Origin: Zancudomyces culisetae
Lineage: Eukaryota > Kickxellomycota > Harpellomycetes > Harpellales > Legeriomycetaceae
Length of the DNA: 47,448 bases
Reading direction: 5' to 3'
NCBI GenBank assembly: GCA_001969505.1
Contig: LSSK01000051.1
Span: 1-47,448, forward strand
Shown: one piece after another, positions 21,011 through 34,700 of the stretch
Layout: each line of letters opens with the position of its first letter
How positions within the stretch are numbered: the first letter of the stretch is position 1
Made by a program: the position numbers and the translations under genes
Notes under the pieces: generated by a model
Database searches by the model: none
What the model was told of the DNA's origin: nothing
Seen by the model: only the letters and a program-made list of their open reading frames with translations

Positions 21011-21018
21011 TGACGTCA
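21011..21018. promoter_or_regulatory. TGACGTCA (CRE/ATF-type) palindrome
   Basis: A perfect eight-base CRE palindrome about 2.3 kb upstream of the zinc-finger gene. It is a candidate site for Sko1/Aca1-like bZIP proteins. Confidence 0.35.
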
Positions 21019-23255
21019 GTTTCTAATGACAGTAAATGATCAAATAAACATGAATTGGAATGGTGTCTGACATACTTTCCAACACATTAGAAAATACAGT
21101 TAAATATTCAACAATTCAATGTCTAGCTAAGCTGACCTGGATTTAATAAACGGGGGTCGATGTAAGATTACATTTTTACACCTACTGATAAAAAAAAATA
21201 CAAGTCAAATCCAAACTGACCACAACATGAAATAATAACGTGACTATAAGGGTACTTCCATAAAATATACTAGATAGAAAAGAGGTCTCAACTCGGGACA
21301 AATATAATGTTAAAAAATACATGGCATAAATTAGTGACAAAAGGTTACTGTGTTGTTACTTTCACGTAAATGGGGGTTAGATATCTCGATTCCAAGATAT
21401 AGGTCGCATACGTATTATCGTTTTTCTTAAAAGGAGCTAAACTTTTTTAAGACAAGAATACAGGTAGTAAACTAGAATTAGAATCACGATTTTGATTACA
21501 TACAAAAAGGGATTTGGGCTTAGATGTTGTGTTTCAAGTACAGATGCAAAAATCAAACGTACAAGGAGGGACAATCACATCAACTCGGGGTTCGCGAATG
21601 AGCTATATAACATATCTTGGTTCACTATGCGATAGTAAAGAAGAAAGGGAAAGAAAAAGGGAAAGATGAGAAACGGAATGATTAACATCCATTAGCCTAT
21701 GGGATAAGATCGAGATAGTTTATAGTGTGTTTGAGGATATATGAGGATTAAGGGTCTTTTCTTAAAAAAATAGTAAAGGGGCAGTTACATCTAGGCACTC
21801 TTGTAAGGGTGAAGGCTAGCAAAGCTGACTTGAATAAACTGATACCAACCCGTAAAAATAGGCCGCGGTTTGTATTTTTTTTTAGTTCGATTTTTGACAT
21901 GATATCATTGTATTCCTTTTATTCAAATAAAAAATTTGTGAAGATGTAACGATTCCTAAATATACCTACAAGTTAATTGCGCTGATATTCGCTTTGGATA
22001 ATTGAGCACATCAAAAAAGGTAAAATGAAAAAAAATGGCGCAAATTACAAATAATTCTCGCATATAAGTAAGCTCAATGATGTGGTGGTTGAGTGTGATT
22101 TTTAATACGGATATATTTGAATTAGTAAAAAAAGTCTGAAAAGCAAAATCTTCGATAGTTTGTTTGGCCAAAATTTGGCCATAATAAGATCGCAATTAGA
22201 ACAAAACTGGTGGGGATTCAGATGTAGTGAATTAATCACCTTATTAAATTTAGACGGTTATTAATTAAATGTGTAATACTGAGGCACATAGTTTGAGAAA
22301 AAAAATAGATTCTATTTCGAACAATTTCATCAATTAATTTTTTTTCCTTTTTATTATTTGTATGGCAAAGGCGAAGCTGGAGCATCTAATAGGGCTAAAC
22401 GTGAAAAGATCAGCTTTAACATAGAAAAAAGGTCGATAAAAAAAAGAAACCAATAAACAAAATCGTTACAAAAAAAAAGCAGCTCCAAAAAAAAAGAAAT
22501 AAAAGTAGGGAATATGAGAAATGCAGGCTTTTTTAGCAGACCGCCAGGATGGGATGTAGATGCGAATGAACACATTACCTGTTCCAATTTAAATTCCAAC
22601 AAATTTTCTTTATTTTTTTTTATGTGCAGTGGTTAGAAGGCGGATATTGTAAAAACAATGTATTAAAAAAAAGGCTTGACAACACAAACTGACTAGGTTC
22701 ACTTTGAATGGTTATTACCAAAATGATATAAAAAGTTGGTGAGAAGACAAGATGCAACCCTTTTACAAAAAAAAACAACAAAGTAAATATCGCTTTTCAG
22801 CAAGTATTTTTGCATACTACTGTTAGTTATTGTTAGCCGATATATTTAGTAGATAACGTTATCACTGTCACACATAAAGTGTTACTTGTAAATATTCTTT
22901 CATAATCGATTAGCCGTGAAAAGCATTGAGTAAATTGGATTTACACCATTTTAACGTGTTAGTGAAGGATTACGAACAATATATAATATTAAAGAGTTTT
23001 TTAGGGCATCGCTTGATAAACGTATCTCTAGAAAAGCGTTTTGTGAATAATACAGCTTAAAAAGAATAATAAAAAGTAAGACCGACGTCTTCAAGATAAA
23101 AAGTAAAACCTAGCCACCACGAATTTGAATAAAGGAATAAGATTGCGTATAAGCATTGAGCCTAGAGACAAGCATTAACGATAATCCAACAAGGAAAATT
23201 AAGATATAGTCACCATCGAAGTTTAGCCACGGAAAAAAAGCATCTGAGAATTTAA

Positions 23256-24770
<1,515 letters not shown>

Positions 24771-26330
24771 CCTTTTTCTATTGTATCTATTATTGTAATT
24801 CACACATTCTATGCTTATAACTTTTGTCATTTACTAAAATTATTATTTTGCATCACCCAATATTTGTGACAAATAAATGAAGAAAATTAAAAACAAGTTT
24901 TTGGATATCTTCTTTGTCTTGTGGGTTTCTTTTTTTTTTCGAGACCCGTTTTTCTTTTTCCTCGCCTGATCTAATCCACTGAAATTTGCACCCGAAGACT
25001 ATCTGCCATAAAATTTCCCTTACTCCTGCATACGTCGTTATTCATTCGCTTTGCATTTTTGACTATGCCTTGGAAATTTCAAAGCCATTCAGGATTCCTC
25101 AAATAAACTCACTTTACATTCTACACATTTACCAGAAAGGAGAAATAAAAACATACACTGTTCATCAAAGCCGTTAAAGCTAGGTTAGTAAATTTGACTT
25201 TTATAAATGTACGTGGTAAATAGTAAGTGTCAATCTGGATACGAAGTCTTATCTACGCTGATTTTCCGCCTACATGTTTCATTCCATACGCTTCAGATGC
25301 ATTTTAACTGCAGCATATCAACGTTATTTGGCTCTACTACATTCCATCTCTTTCACTACACGTCCTTTTATTATCCGTAGGGACACATTTTATCAGGATG
25401 ATGTGACATAAACAATGTGTGGGTTGTATTTGTCTATATATGATAATCTAGTGGAGGTAATAGTGCCGGATGTAGCAAGAGAAATAGATAGTATGATATA
25501 AACCTTTGATTTTTTTGTCATTTTTTTCTAGGCTCTTGCATAGACAAACAAAACATGCTCACAATAAACAACATATTTCCAAAAATAAAACATAAAAGTT
25601 TTATTTCGGATTAGACTATACTTTTTTATACTTTATACTGAACAGACCTCTCCCACCAATATACCGTATTTGGCCACGACATCATTACTGTTCTAGTTAG
25701 AGTTTCCCAGATAAAATAAAAAACACATTCTCCTATTTGAAGCTATTGAAGGAGTAGTGTTTCTCATTGTATAGATCTTTTGTTTTCGGTAGGTGATGTA
25801 CAAAAATACTTTTTCGCCTAAAACTACACTGTTCAAAAAAATAGTTCGAGTTTGAACAAACTTTGTTTATATATTTGGGTAAAAAAACATAGACTTTGCG
25901 ATGTTACCTTAAAAGGTTGCGTGATCCCTTTACTCACAATTACAATGCGAAAAAAAAACAAACAATTTTAAGTTATATCGATTCACTGTAACTTTTCAAC
26001 AGAAAAAAAACTGATCTGTGTAGCTAAAAAAAGGTAGCTATCTATTGCTAGCAGCTCATATATTCTGTATTTCTGGGCCTATTTGCAATTAATGGTACGT
26101 TGTTAATACTACATTACTTGGGCTTTATTGCTCAAAAACAATATGATCCATTGCTTAATTCATAATATTGGCGTACTATTACCCAAGAATAGGATTGTAT
26201 ACATACACATTTAATCCTGTCTAGTTTTAGAGATATAATACCCTCCATTATTCCTGATTAAAAAAATAAATACATATGCGCTTTAATCTTTTTATAAAAC
26301 GAAAAGCCATTCAAAAAAAAGTATACATAA
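24771..26330. other. Intergenic region (1.56 kb)
   Basis: AT-rich spacer between two plus-strand genes. It should contain the terminator of the zinc-finger gene and the promoter of the cysteine-rich surface protein. I see no gene; a small frame at 24986-25177 looks random. Confidence 0.5.
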
Positions 26331-27596
26331 ATGAGGTACCACGTATTATTCAGATACCTTATCTCCGTCACAATTATTTTAAATACTACAAATGGGCGAG
26401 CTCTAGATGGAGTCGTTAGTGGAAATATAGATGCGAGTATACATGTAACCCAGAAAAAGAGAAACCTTGATACTGATAAACCCGTCACATATTTATACTT
26501 GAAGGATGCACAAAAAAACCAACCCCGGAAAGAGAGGTTGAACACGCGAGCCTCGGAATTGGGCATGTTTTTTTCTTGTGGAAAAAAGTTTGGGTATGGT
26601 GTATTTTTTAATGAACAAATGTGTTCAAATTGCTACTGTGGAAAGCATGGTGTTGAATGTCCACTAGGAAACAGATGTAGCATGGGATCAGCAAATATAG
26701 CTAAAATAGATGGCAGTTCCTCGGATCCCACGTTTTGGGTAAAATATAACGCATGTGCTGCCGAAAATGGCATAGCCCCATTTGTTTCCACAGATACAAA
26801 GACAAGGTGTTACTGTACTACTGAGGGAAAAGTGTGCTTTCCTTTGGAGACCAAAGATCCAGGAGATGTAGCTAATCTATCGTTTGATGAGTGTGTTAAA
26901 GATCATGGAACAGACTTTTTTACTAAGGACGATGATTGCTCGATATGCATCTGTACAACTAATGGCCAAAAATGCTACACTAAACTTTGCAAAAGCAAGG
27001 GACGTGTCGTTGATGAGAAAGAGGAGGACACGAGTTCAAAACCACAAAAGACAGACAATGTACATGGGTTATCAGAGCTAGGAATGGGTTTCTGTGTGGT
27101 GACCAGCACAGAAATTGTTACATCTACGAGCATTCGATTTGTAGGGATGAGTTTGCCAGTAGTGAACACGGTGTTTTCAACCGTATTAGTTACAAAGACA
27201 AATACCGACTCTTTGCAGACAATTGACCCAGAGGAAGAAAAAGAGGAGGATATGGAGGAAGTAATAGAACAAGAAGTCGAGACAGAAACCAAAGCGGAGA
27301 TAACAACAACTCGTGCCCTTTTTTCTACTATTGACTTGAACGATATCCGCAGAAAAAATGCAGAATGGTCGCCAATAGACCGCCTGCAATCACGTTTGGA
27401 ATCCTCCACAGAACTCCTGCCTAGCGCTACGGCTGATTCAGGACCCAAGAAAGCACCAAGCGTGGATAAATCTAAAGAGTCAGCTCTACATCCTCGTTTA
27501 AAACGAAATCTACCTATTTCCAGTTCATCCATTGGACGGCGTTCTAGTTTTCTGACTAAAGCACTGCCCATCCTGCTCGTAAGCTTATTTTTCTAG
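26331..27596 (+). CDS. Cell-surface protein with three pacifastin-like cysteine repeats
   Basis: 421 residues. The N-terminus has a hydrophobic signal-like segment (about 5-20), then a KKR at 42-44 that could be a Kex2 site. Three cysteine repeats follow. Repeat 1 has C83, C98, C101, C103, C110, C116. Repeat 3 has C188, C203, C206, C208, C215, C220. Both have the spacing C-x14-C-x2-C-x-C-x3-G-x2-C-x4/5-C, very close to the pacifastin light-chain domain, a family of small serine-protease inhibitors known best from arthropods. Repeat 2 (C142, C160, C162, C169) lacks exactly Cys2 and Cys6, which pair in pacifastin. Next come a Ser/Thr-rich stretch, an acidic stretch and a Ser-rich C-terminus ending in ALPILLVSLFF, plausible as a GPI signal. 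Inhibitor activity is inferred from the fold only; other six-cysteine folds remain possible. Confidence 0.8.
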   Translation: MRYHVLFRYLISVTIILNTTNGRALDGVVSGNIDASIHVTQKKRNLDTDKPVTYLYLKDAQKNQPRKERLNTRASELGMFFSCGKKFGYGVFFNEQMCSNCYCGKHGVECPLGNRCSMGSANIAKIDGSSSDPTFWVKYNACAAENGIAPFVSTDTKTRCYCTTEGKVCFPLETKDPGDVANLSFDECVKDHGTDFFTKDDDCSICICTTNGQKCYTKLCKSKGRVVDEKEEDTSSKPQKTDNVHGLSELGMGFCVVTSTEIVTSTSIRFVGMSLPVVNTVFSTVLVTKTNTDSLQTIDPEEEKEEDMEEVIEQEVETETKAEITTTRALFSTIDLNDIRRKNAEWSPIDRLQSRLESSTELLPSATADSGPKKAPSVDKSKESALHPRLKRNLPISSSSIGRRSSFLTKALPILLVSLFF

Positions 27597-29230
27597 CCAA
27601 ACCAGCATTTATCAAGTATTTACAGATAATATCCGCCATCTTGACTGCGACTTTTTTCCGTGTTAGTTTGCACTTTTTATTATGTTGGCTTTTACTAATA
27701 TGTTATGTTATATGCAAGCTCCTTTTGGTTGCAATTATATTATAAATGTAGTGCAAATAAATTTATATTCTACAAAAGCAGGGCATAAACCCTTTACTAA
27801 AATTTGCCAACTGATATGCTAGCATATTCAAATACTACAGGTGGTAAATACCCTTCCTTGGTGTTTTATCATACTTACAGCCTGCATTTGGAAGTTTACA
27901 TCTCCCAGAAAAGTAATACCCAATGAAAAAAAAAGAATGCGAAGGTGAGAATTTTCAGCAAAATCTAACCTTTGCTTAGCTAAAATGTTTCTGAATATTT
28001 ATGTATTTTTACCATATTTATATTACTTCAGATAAAAACGAGAGATTCACTATTCAAAAAATTAGGCGTTTAGACTGTTGAAAGATTCCTCTTGTACTCT
28101 GAAAAGATCGATTAACTAAAGGTTATTTAATGATGTTACCGGATTTTAAATCAATATTCTCTTCATTCAGAACCCCAGAGGACGACCAAACTATTAAGGA
28201 TGAGGCACACCGAAAATTTATACTTTTTTCAGTAGCTTCTGTTCTTTTGATTAGCATTTCTAGGTTTAATAATATAAAATAGAAAGGCAACAAGAAGTAC
28301 GAAAAAATGCTGCGTGCAAGGAAGAGATCTATGGCGGTGTTACTTGTTTATGTTTCCAGCGAGTTTTACGAATTCTTGAATATACAACGTAAAAACGAAG
28401 AGCAAACCAATAGCCCGCTTCATTCTTCATGTTCCGTGCTGTATTTTGGAGTAAAATTCCACTAGAAAGGACGAATCCGTACTGTCTAAGCTGAAAATGA
28501 TGAAAGGACAACACTCCCCAGCCCTAAAACATTCAATCAGACTTTTTTAAGAAAAAAAAACTCCAGCTCTTTAAGGAAAGTCGTAACACGGCTCTGCCTT
28601 TTTACGACTCTTATGGCTTGCGACTAGAGTCTCAACTTAAGAGAATAACTACCAAATAACAGCCCAAAAATGGCTTTTACTATCCTACATATAGATATAT
28701 CTTTAAAAACCCGATTTCTCTTCTTTTTATGATAGTTTCATTTTATTTCAATGTTACAGGGGTTATGTAAATACAAGTTTGTGGTATTCAGACTCAAGCA
28801 CAAAATAAATATGACTAGCCAGTGTCTTTGCGATCTCCGCTTGAATTTTGCAAGTACCAATATCTGGAAACGCCCTTAAGCTGTGGCAGATGTGAGAAAT
28901 TGAACCCATTATCTGGTTTTGGCATCAACTGAATAGTGTTATAGTCAGCAAAGAAATATTGTTCCAAGTGATTTTGAAGGGACTAAAAATGTGCACCGAA
29001 TCCAGTGAAGTCAGATACTACTACCTAAAGGTGGAGCTGAGTAAACCTCATATCTAGATGGGTTCCTTACTTTCCTGTATTAGAACAACTCGAATTTGCA
29101 GCTTGTCTTTTCATATTCTGGTTCAAACATCCAGAGAAACAAGCGATTATTTTTCAGAAAAAGGGAGTATATATGCGTGGTGTAGTGAAAAACACCAAGC
29201 CTGTCTGCCTCATCTTTACCCCCCCCCCCC
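27597..29230. other. Intergenic region left of the assembly gap (1.6 kb)
   Basis: AT-rich, with no convincing coding frame on either strand. It ends in a run of 12 C directly before the Ns. Confidence 0.5.
29219..29230 (+). repeat. C12 homopolymer at the edge of the gap
   Basis: Twelve C immediately precede the N run. A long C run is a likely reason for the assembly or sequencing break. Confidence 0.85.
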
Positions 29231-29642
29231 NNNNNNNNNNNNNNNNNNNNNNNNNNNNNNNNNNNNNNNNNNNNNNNNNNNNNNNNNNNNNNNNNNNNNN
29301 NNNNNNNNNNNNNNNNNNNNNNNNNNNNNNNNNNNNNNNNNNNNNNNNNNNNNNNNNNNNNNNNNNNNNNNNNNNNNNNNNNNNNNNNNNNNNNNNNNNN
29401 NNNNNNNNNNNNNNNNNNNNNNNNNNNNNNNNNNNNNNNNNNNNNNNNNNNNNNNNNNNNNNNNNNNNNNNNNNNNNNNNNNNNNNNNNNNNNNNNNNNN
29501 NNNNNNNNNNNNNNNNNNNNNNNNNNNNNNNNNNNNNNNNNNNNNNNNNNNNNNNNNNNNNNNNNNNNNNNNNNNNNNNNNNNNNNNNNNNNNNNNNNNN
29601 NNNNNNNNNNNNNNNNNNNNNNNNNNNNNNNNNNNNNNNNNN
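29231..29642. other. Assembly gap (412 Ns)
   Basis: Unknown sequence. Reading frames that cross it are meaningless. The stated length may be an estimate. Confidence 0.98.
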
Positions 29643-31748
29643 GATTTGCTCCCCCGCCACTTCCATCGCTTTTTAAATGAGTAAAAAATGTGCAAAGAAA
29701 AGCAAGAAACTTGGGGGTGGATTTATTCGATTTCATGTTCTAGACTTAGTTAGCTCCGCCCTTCTTTTTCAACACTCAAGCCGCCAATGATGGTCAACGA
29801 ATCCCATCAAAATGAAAGAGACCGGGCCCACGCTATTAGCCAACCACATGCTTATTTTCACATATATATAGTTTTCTGTATATCATTTGTTTTTAGTATT
29901 AATTTCTAGTAAATCCATCAAAACATAAAATAGCAATATCAATAAATGAAAATCGTCATGTTCATATCAACAATTATTAAAGTGTTTACATTTCCTTTTT
30001 TCATTTGTAAAGATGGTTCTAGAACTTCGAATGTAAATCAGCTAACACAAATTATAGAAGTGGTAGTATCTTTATAAGGATAGAGATGTGGTAAATATGA
30101 CGATGGTTATGGATAAATGAGCATTGTGAAGGGAGCATCAACATTGATTCTGGGAGGTCTTTATAGAACCGTTCTACTTTTTACTCCTTTTCAGAGGTCC
30201 ACATTTTTACTTTTCGATTTTTCAGATCCCAACCTTTATCTACGTGTGTGGAAACATCAGTAGTTGCTCTAACTTTTATGTTCCTCTGCTTTGCTACCCC
30301 CACCTGTTTCAATTAGTCATTTTTCATCACACCATCCTTCCCCCGCCCACCCTTCCCCTTCCCTCCCATAAAATTAATGTACGACTATCATCTTTTTCCA
30401 GAAAAACATATAAAGTCAAAAATACCGAATATTTGCAATTTTGAACAATTAATCTCGCTCGCAACTCTGTAACACTATTTGAAGCACACTACGCTTAAGG
30501 CAATCCTTGTAAGCCTATTAAAAATTCACTACTAAATTTTGCTAAATGAGTCTGTGTTAATTTAACTACTTTGGATTCAATATATTAGCTAATGCAAATT
30601 GTTACTCAATTAGACAATCAGGTGGTATACAGTCTCTAAATCTCATCAACCTACTTTCCGAAAAAGAGAATGAGATGCTTTCAGAGAAAAGCTGAACCAG
30701 CCACAGGTATTTGGTATAAACAGCATCAAACAAAAAGAAAAAAGAATTAATTCTTCAAAAAACTGGGTACTTGCGGCTACGCAGATGGTTTCCATAGAGT
30801 ATATTCGTTTTAGCCATATTGGTTATTTGAGCTTTTCGTACAAAGCTTCACCTTTGCATTCGCGGATTAGGCTTTATCCCTTGATATAAAAAATATTAAC
30901 TTTTCTAGTCAGTTTAGCTCGACTATCCTGTCATCATTTTCACTAGAATTAAACGGCTAGCTTACGAGTGAGTGAGTGAATAGGTAGATGGATTGATTGA
31001 ATGAAGACCACAGTTTTCTACTACTGGCCACCAAGAATCAAGTTATGTTAAACTGACAGAGTGATTGAAAAAAAAAAGATAATGTAACTATTAGGTTCGG
31101 ATTTAGGCATCGTAGAAGTATACAGTATTATGTGTTGCGGCAGTAGGCGCAAGTTTAGAGTCTATTATTTTTTAATGTCGACAAGAAAGGGTTCCAGAGC
31201 ATAGGTGATTTTGACCATAGGAGGCCAAAGTCCTATAGTATCTGTGCTATTACAATATGCTTTTTTACAGACTTAATATTCAGTGGTGTGTTTTGTGCGC
31301 CAGCATCTTTCGTTTTCGATTTATGATGTTGGTTTACACATTGCTGATATAGACACCCCATGGTTATGCAGTGGAAAAATGCGATTGAAAAAAAAAGTAA
31401 GCGGCACTCTAAAAAAGAAAAAGTGATGAATGGCTTTAGACTTTTGCATACTACATACAACAGCCATATTTACCGCTTTGCGAGATGTAGTCTATTGATG
31501 GTGGCAGCAAGTTCCATAATTTGTTTATTCTGGGGAACCTTGGATGTTGATGTTTTTATTAGTGTGAACCTTAGTGTTTATATTGATTTTTTTTTACACC
31601 TTAACAACTGTTTGTTATTTGGAGTTTGCAATTTGCAATTTGCAAATAAAAAAAGTGGAAATTAATTGGCAAGTAATGTGTATAAAAAATAAATTGGTTT
31701 GATCTTTTTATATGGCAGAATACCACACAAGAAAAAATAGGTATAAGC
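29643..31748. other. Intergenic region right of the gap (2.1 kb)
   Basis: AT-rich upstream region of the cofactor D gene. It holds a GC-richer patch near 29755-29850 with a CCAAT box (about 29791) and a pyrimidine-rich patch near 30330-30370. The frame 31360-31665 looks non-coding. I see no RNA gene. Confidence 0.5.
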
Positions 31749-34700
31749 ATGAATGTCGAAGAAAAAGAGGAGGGGTTTAAAGAGAAGGATGAGTATTTTG
31801 AGCTGACAAGCGAGCTGTTGACAACATTAAAGACCAATGAGAAGCAGAATGATGGTGAAAATGCCGGAGGTATTAAAGCCGACGCGAGAATGAAAAAAGT
31901 TGTCGAAAAGATAAGCAACATTGTATCAAGGTACCAGGAAAATCCAACGGTCCTGGATAAATACATAGAGAAGATGACAATTGAGCTGATCAAGAGTGTG
32001 GATATTGTGAATTATCGCCGCTTTGGCAAGCACAATGATACTATATTTACAATTTTAGCATGTTTGGGAAATGTCAGGGGAATGAAAACTATAGTTAAAT
32101 TTTTTGGGAGCGAGGTAGATAAAATAGAAAAATTGATAAAATACACCAGCTACTTGGTTAAAAAAGGGGGTGAGCAGGGTTGTTGGGAAAGTAGGTATGT
32201 CTGCTTGAGTTGGCTCGGGCTTTTGGTTTTGATCCCGTTTGATTTCAGAATAATTGATAGCAGTAAGTACAACAACCAGAATATAAACAAAAGTGGAAAC
32301 GAAGAAAAAGAAAATCCAAAGGAAGAAAACGATGGGGTGGGGGAATTCGAGATGAAAGAAATAGAAAATAAGCTCAAAGTAAAGTTTGATTGGATGAACA
32401 GCAGAGATTTGATAGGAGAAATGTTAATAATTGCAATGTATACAAGCTTGACAAAGCATGGGAAAGAAGCGGAAGCTGCAAATGTTATGCTTGGTAGAAT
32501 GCTTACTCGGAAGGAATGCAAAGACTACTACAACGATATCGCAAGAGCAATAACAAAAAGGCAATTTGAACGAGAAACAAAGAGCGGTGGGGTCGGAATT
32601 GGGATATTGAAAGAAATAAGTAAAGTTGCAAATCGAGATCAGATAGAGGTGTTTAGAGAAATAGTAAACATATTGGTTGAGCAGGATTCGGATAGGAAAG
32701 TCGAGGAAATAAAATTACTAGGAAGAATAGGGTTGGTGTTAGGGGGGGAAGTAGAAGGCCGTGGTGACGAAGAGTGTATGGGTAAAATCATGGACTATTT
32801 ACTATGTGGAATACGAGACAAGAATACAAAAATCAGGTGGGGGTCAGTGAAATATGTCAGTAGAATAGCAAAGAATATTAATGTCGCAGAAACAACGGCA
32901 GCGATAATCGACGAAGTGATAGACGAGTTGGAGGAGGATCTGATTGTTGATGGTAAAGACTACAGCCTGGTCAACGAGCATAGCTGGCATGGAGGGATTT
33001 TATTGTTGGCAGAATTAGCCAGGCTGCGTTTGGTACAGGGATCATTAATAGACAAAATTGTCGGTGTTGCCAAAAAAGCGTTGCGATACGAAGTAGTGAG
33101 AGGAAATAACTATGCGGTGGGTGCAAACATAAGAGACGCAAGCTGCTATCTGGCATGGACAATCGCACGAACAAGTAGTCTTGGTGGTGAGGAATTGGCT
33201 GGTGAACTCCTTTTACGAGCCGTGTTTGACAGAGAGGTGCATGTTAGACGAGCGGCTTCTGCGGCATTTCAAGAATTAGTAGGGAGAAACCGGCAGGTAA
33301 AAGATAAAGGAGGGCTGGATTTGCTCCTAGTGATTGACTACTATTCTATAGGAAACGCCCGAAGTATAAAAGATATGGTTTCCAAGATTATCAAAATTGG
33401 TGTCCCGTCTTATAAAAAGCTGATTGAGGAATACATATTTGAGGTTGGTATTTACCATTGGGATATTAAGTGTCGAATCGATACGCTAGATTCCATCGAG
33501 GTTCTCATTGATTTGCTCTTCAACAATAGCCTTGACTTATTGCACGCAAAATACTACACTGCGATTGTTCAGAATATTAACAGTCCTCAGCTAAGAATTC
33601 GCCATGGCTGCATTCTGACGCTCAAATACTTCAATATAGATGTCATTAATCTCATTCCAGGTCTGATTTCAAAAAGATATTTGGATGGCTTTGGTGCCGA
33701 GGATACGTTAATGGCTATTTACGAGCTGTCATCAACCGTAGGCAAATTCAATGCAGCTGATTCACATGAGTACGATGCCTCCACTTGTGCTTGGTGGCTA
33801 AATCTGTACTTTTCCCAGTCAAAAGTTGTTACTGATTTACCAAATAAAATCAAAATTGCCGCATATTTTACAGAATTTATAGCTGCTCTATACAATAAAA
33901 ATAGGAACAACAAGGGCGAAAATGATGAAAAGCATACTGATGAGGACTTTACCGCCAAGCTATCTGGCCTTTACAACCGGATTGTCGAGACTCAAAACAT
34001 TCTTTTTATGCAATGCTTTATAAAATTCGCGGAAAATACCGATTTACTAAAAAGTGCTATAAACTTCTTACTGGACATAACCACAAACTATAAATCTCCT
34101 ATAGAGCACCAAAACCAAGCCTTAATCGCTCTTAACTATGTCATAGATCGATTTTCTCTTACTCCTCAGCTAGCCGCCCAACTGAATATTTCTGGCATTC
34201 AGAAGGTGTTGGTAAAATACGGACTGTTTAATTACAAGGTGGACCACCGAGGTGATGTAGGCTCTTGGGTTCGTCTGCAGTCGCTCTCTTGCATATACTC
34301 CCTATTACCTTTTATTAACGCATCTGAGAATTTATTCAATAGCGACTATGAGGCTCTACTTTCAACGGTTCTGGGTCAATTGCTTTCTACCATTCCTAAA
34401 ATCAGACAACAATCTTTTATTTTGCTCTCCAAGCTTTCTGAACTTTGTCCCCCATCCTCCTTCTACTCCACAACTATTTTTAATAACTTGACAGCCCTTG
34501 ACGATTTTGGTGCCTACTCGAGGATTCTTTCTATTCCACCACCACGATCCTATACGTTTTTTTTCGCCAACTTTGTCTATCTCGCTTCTCCATCCTCGCC
34601 ATCATCCCAATCCACAAAGACTCTTGCCTTTGATGCGCTAGTGGATTACTATTCTTCAAATCCACTGATGTACATACCTCATTTATCTCGCCTCTTGTCT

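Noticed and set aside
22354-22602. 82-codon minus-strand frame, Phe/Leu-rich
   Set aside because: Arises from poly-A tracts read as Phe/Leu on the other strand.
29058-29736. Long frames crossing the Ns
   Set aside because: Their length is made of unknown bases.
31360-31665. 101-codon frame upstream of the cofactor D gene
   Set aside because: Starts in a poly-A context, hydrophobic residues come from T-rich DNA, and it overlaps the expected promoter.
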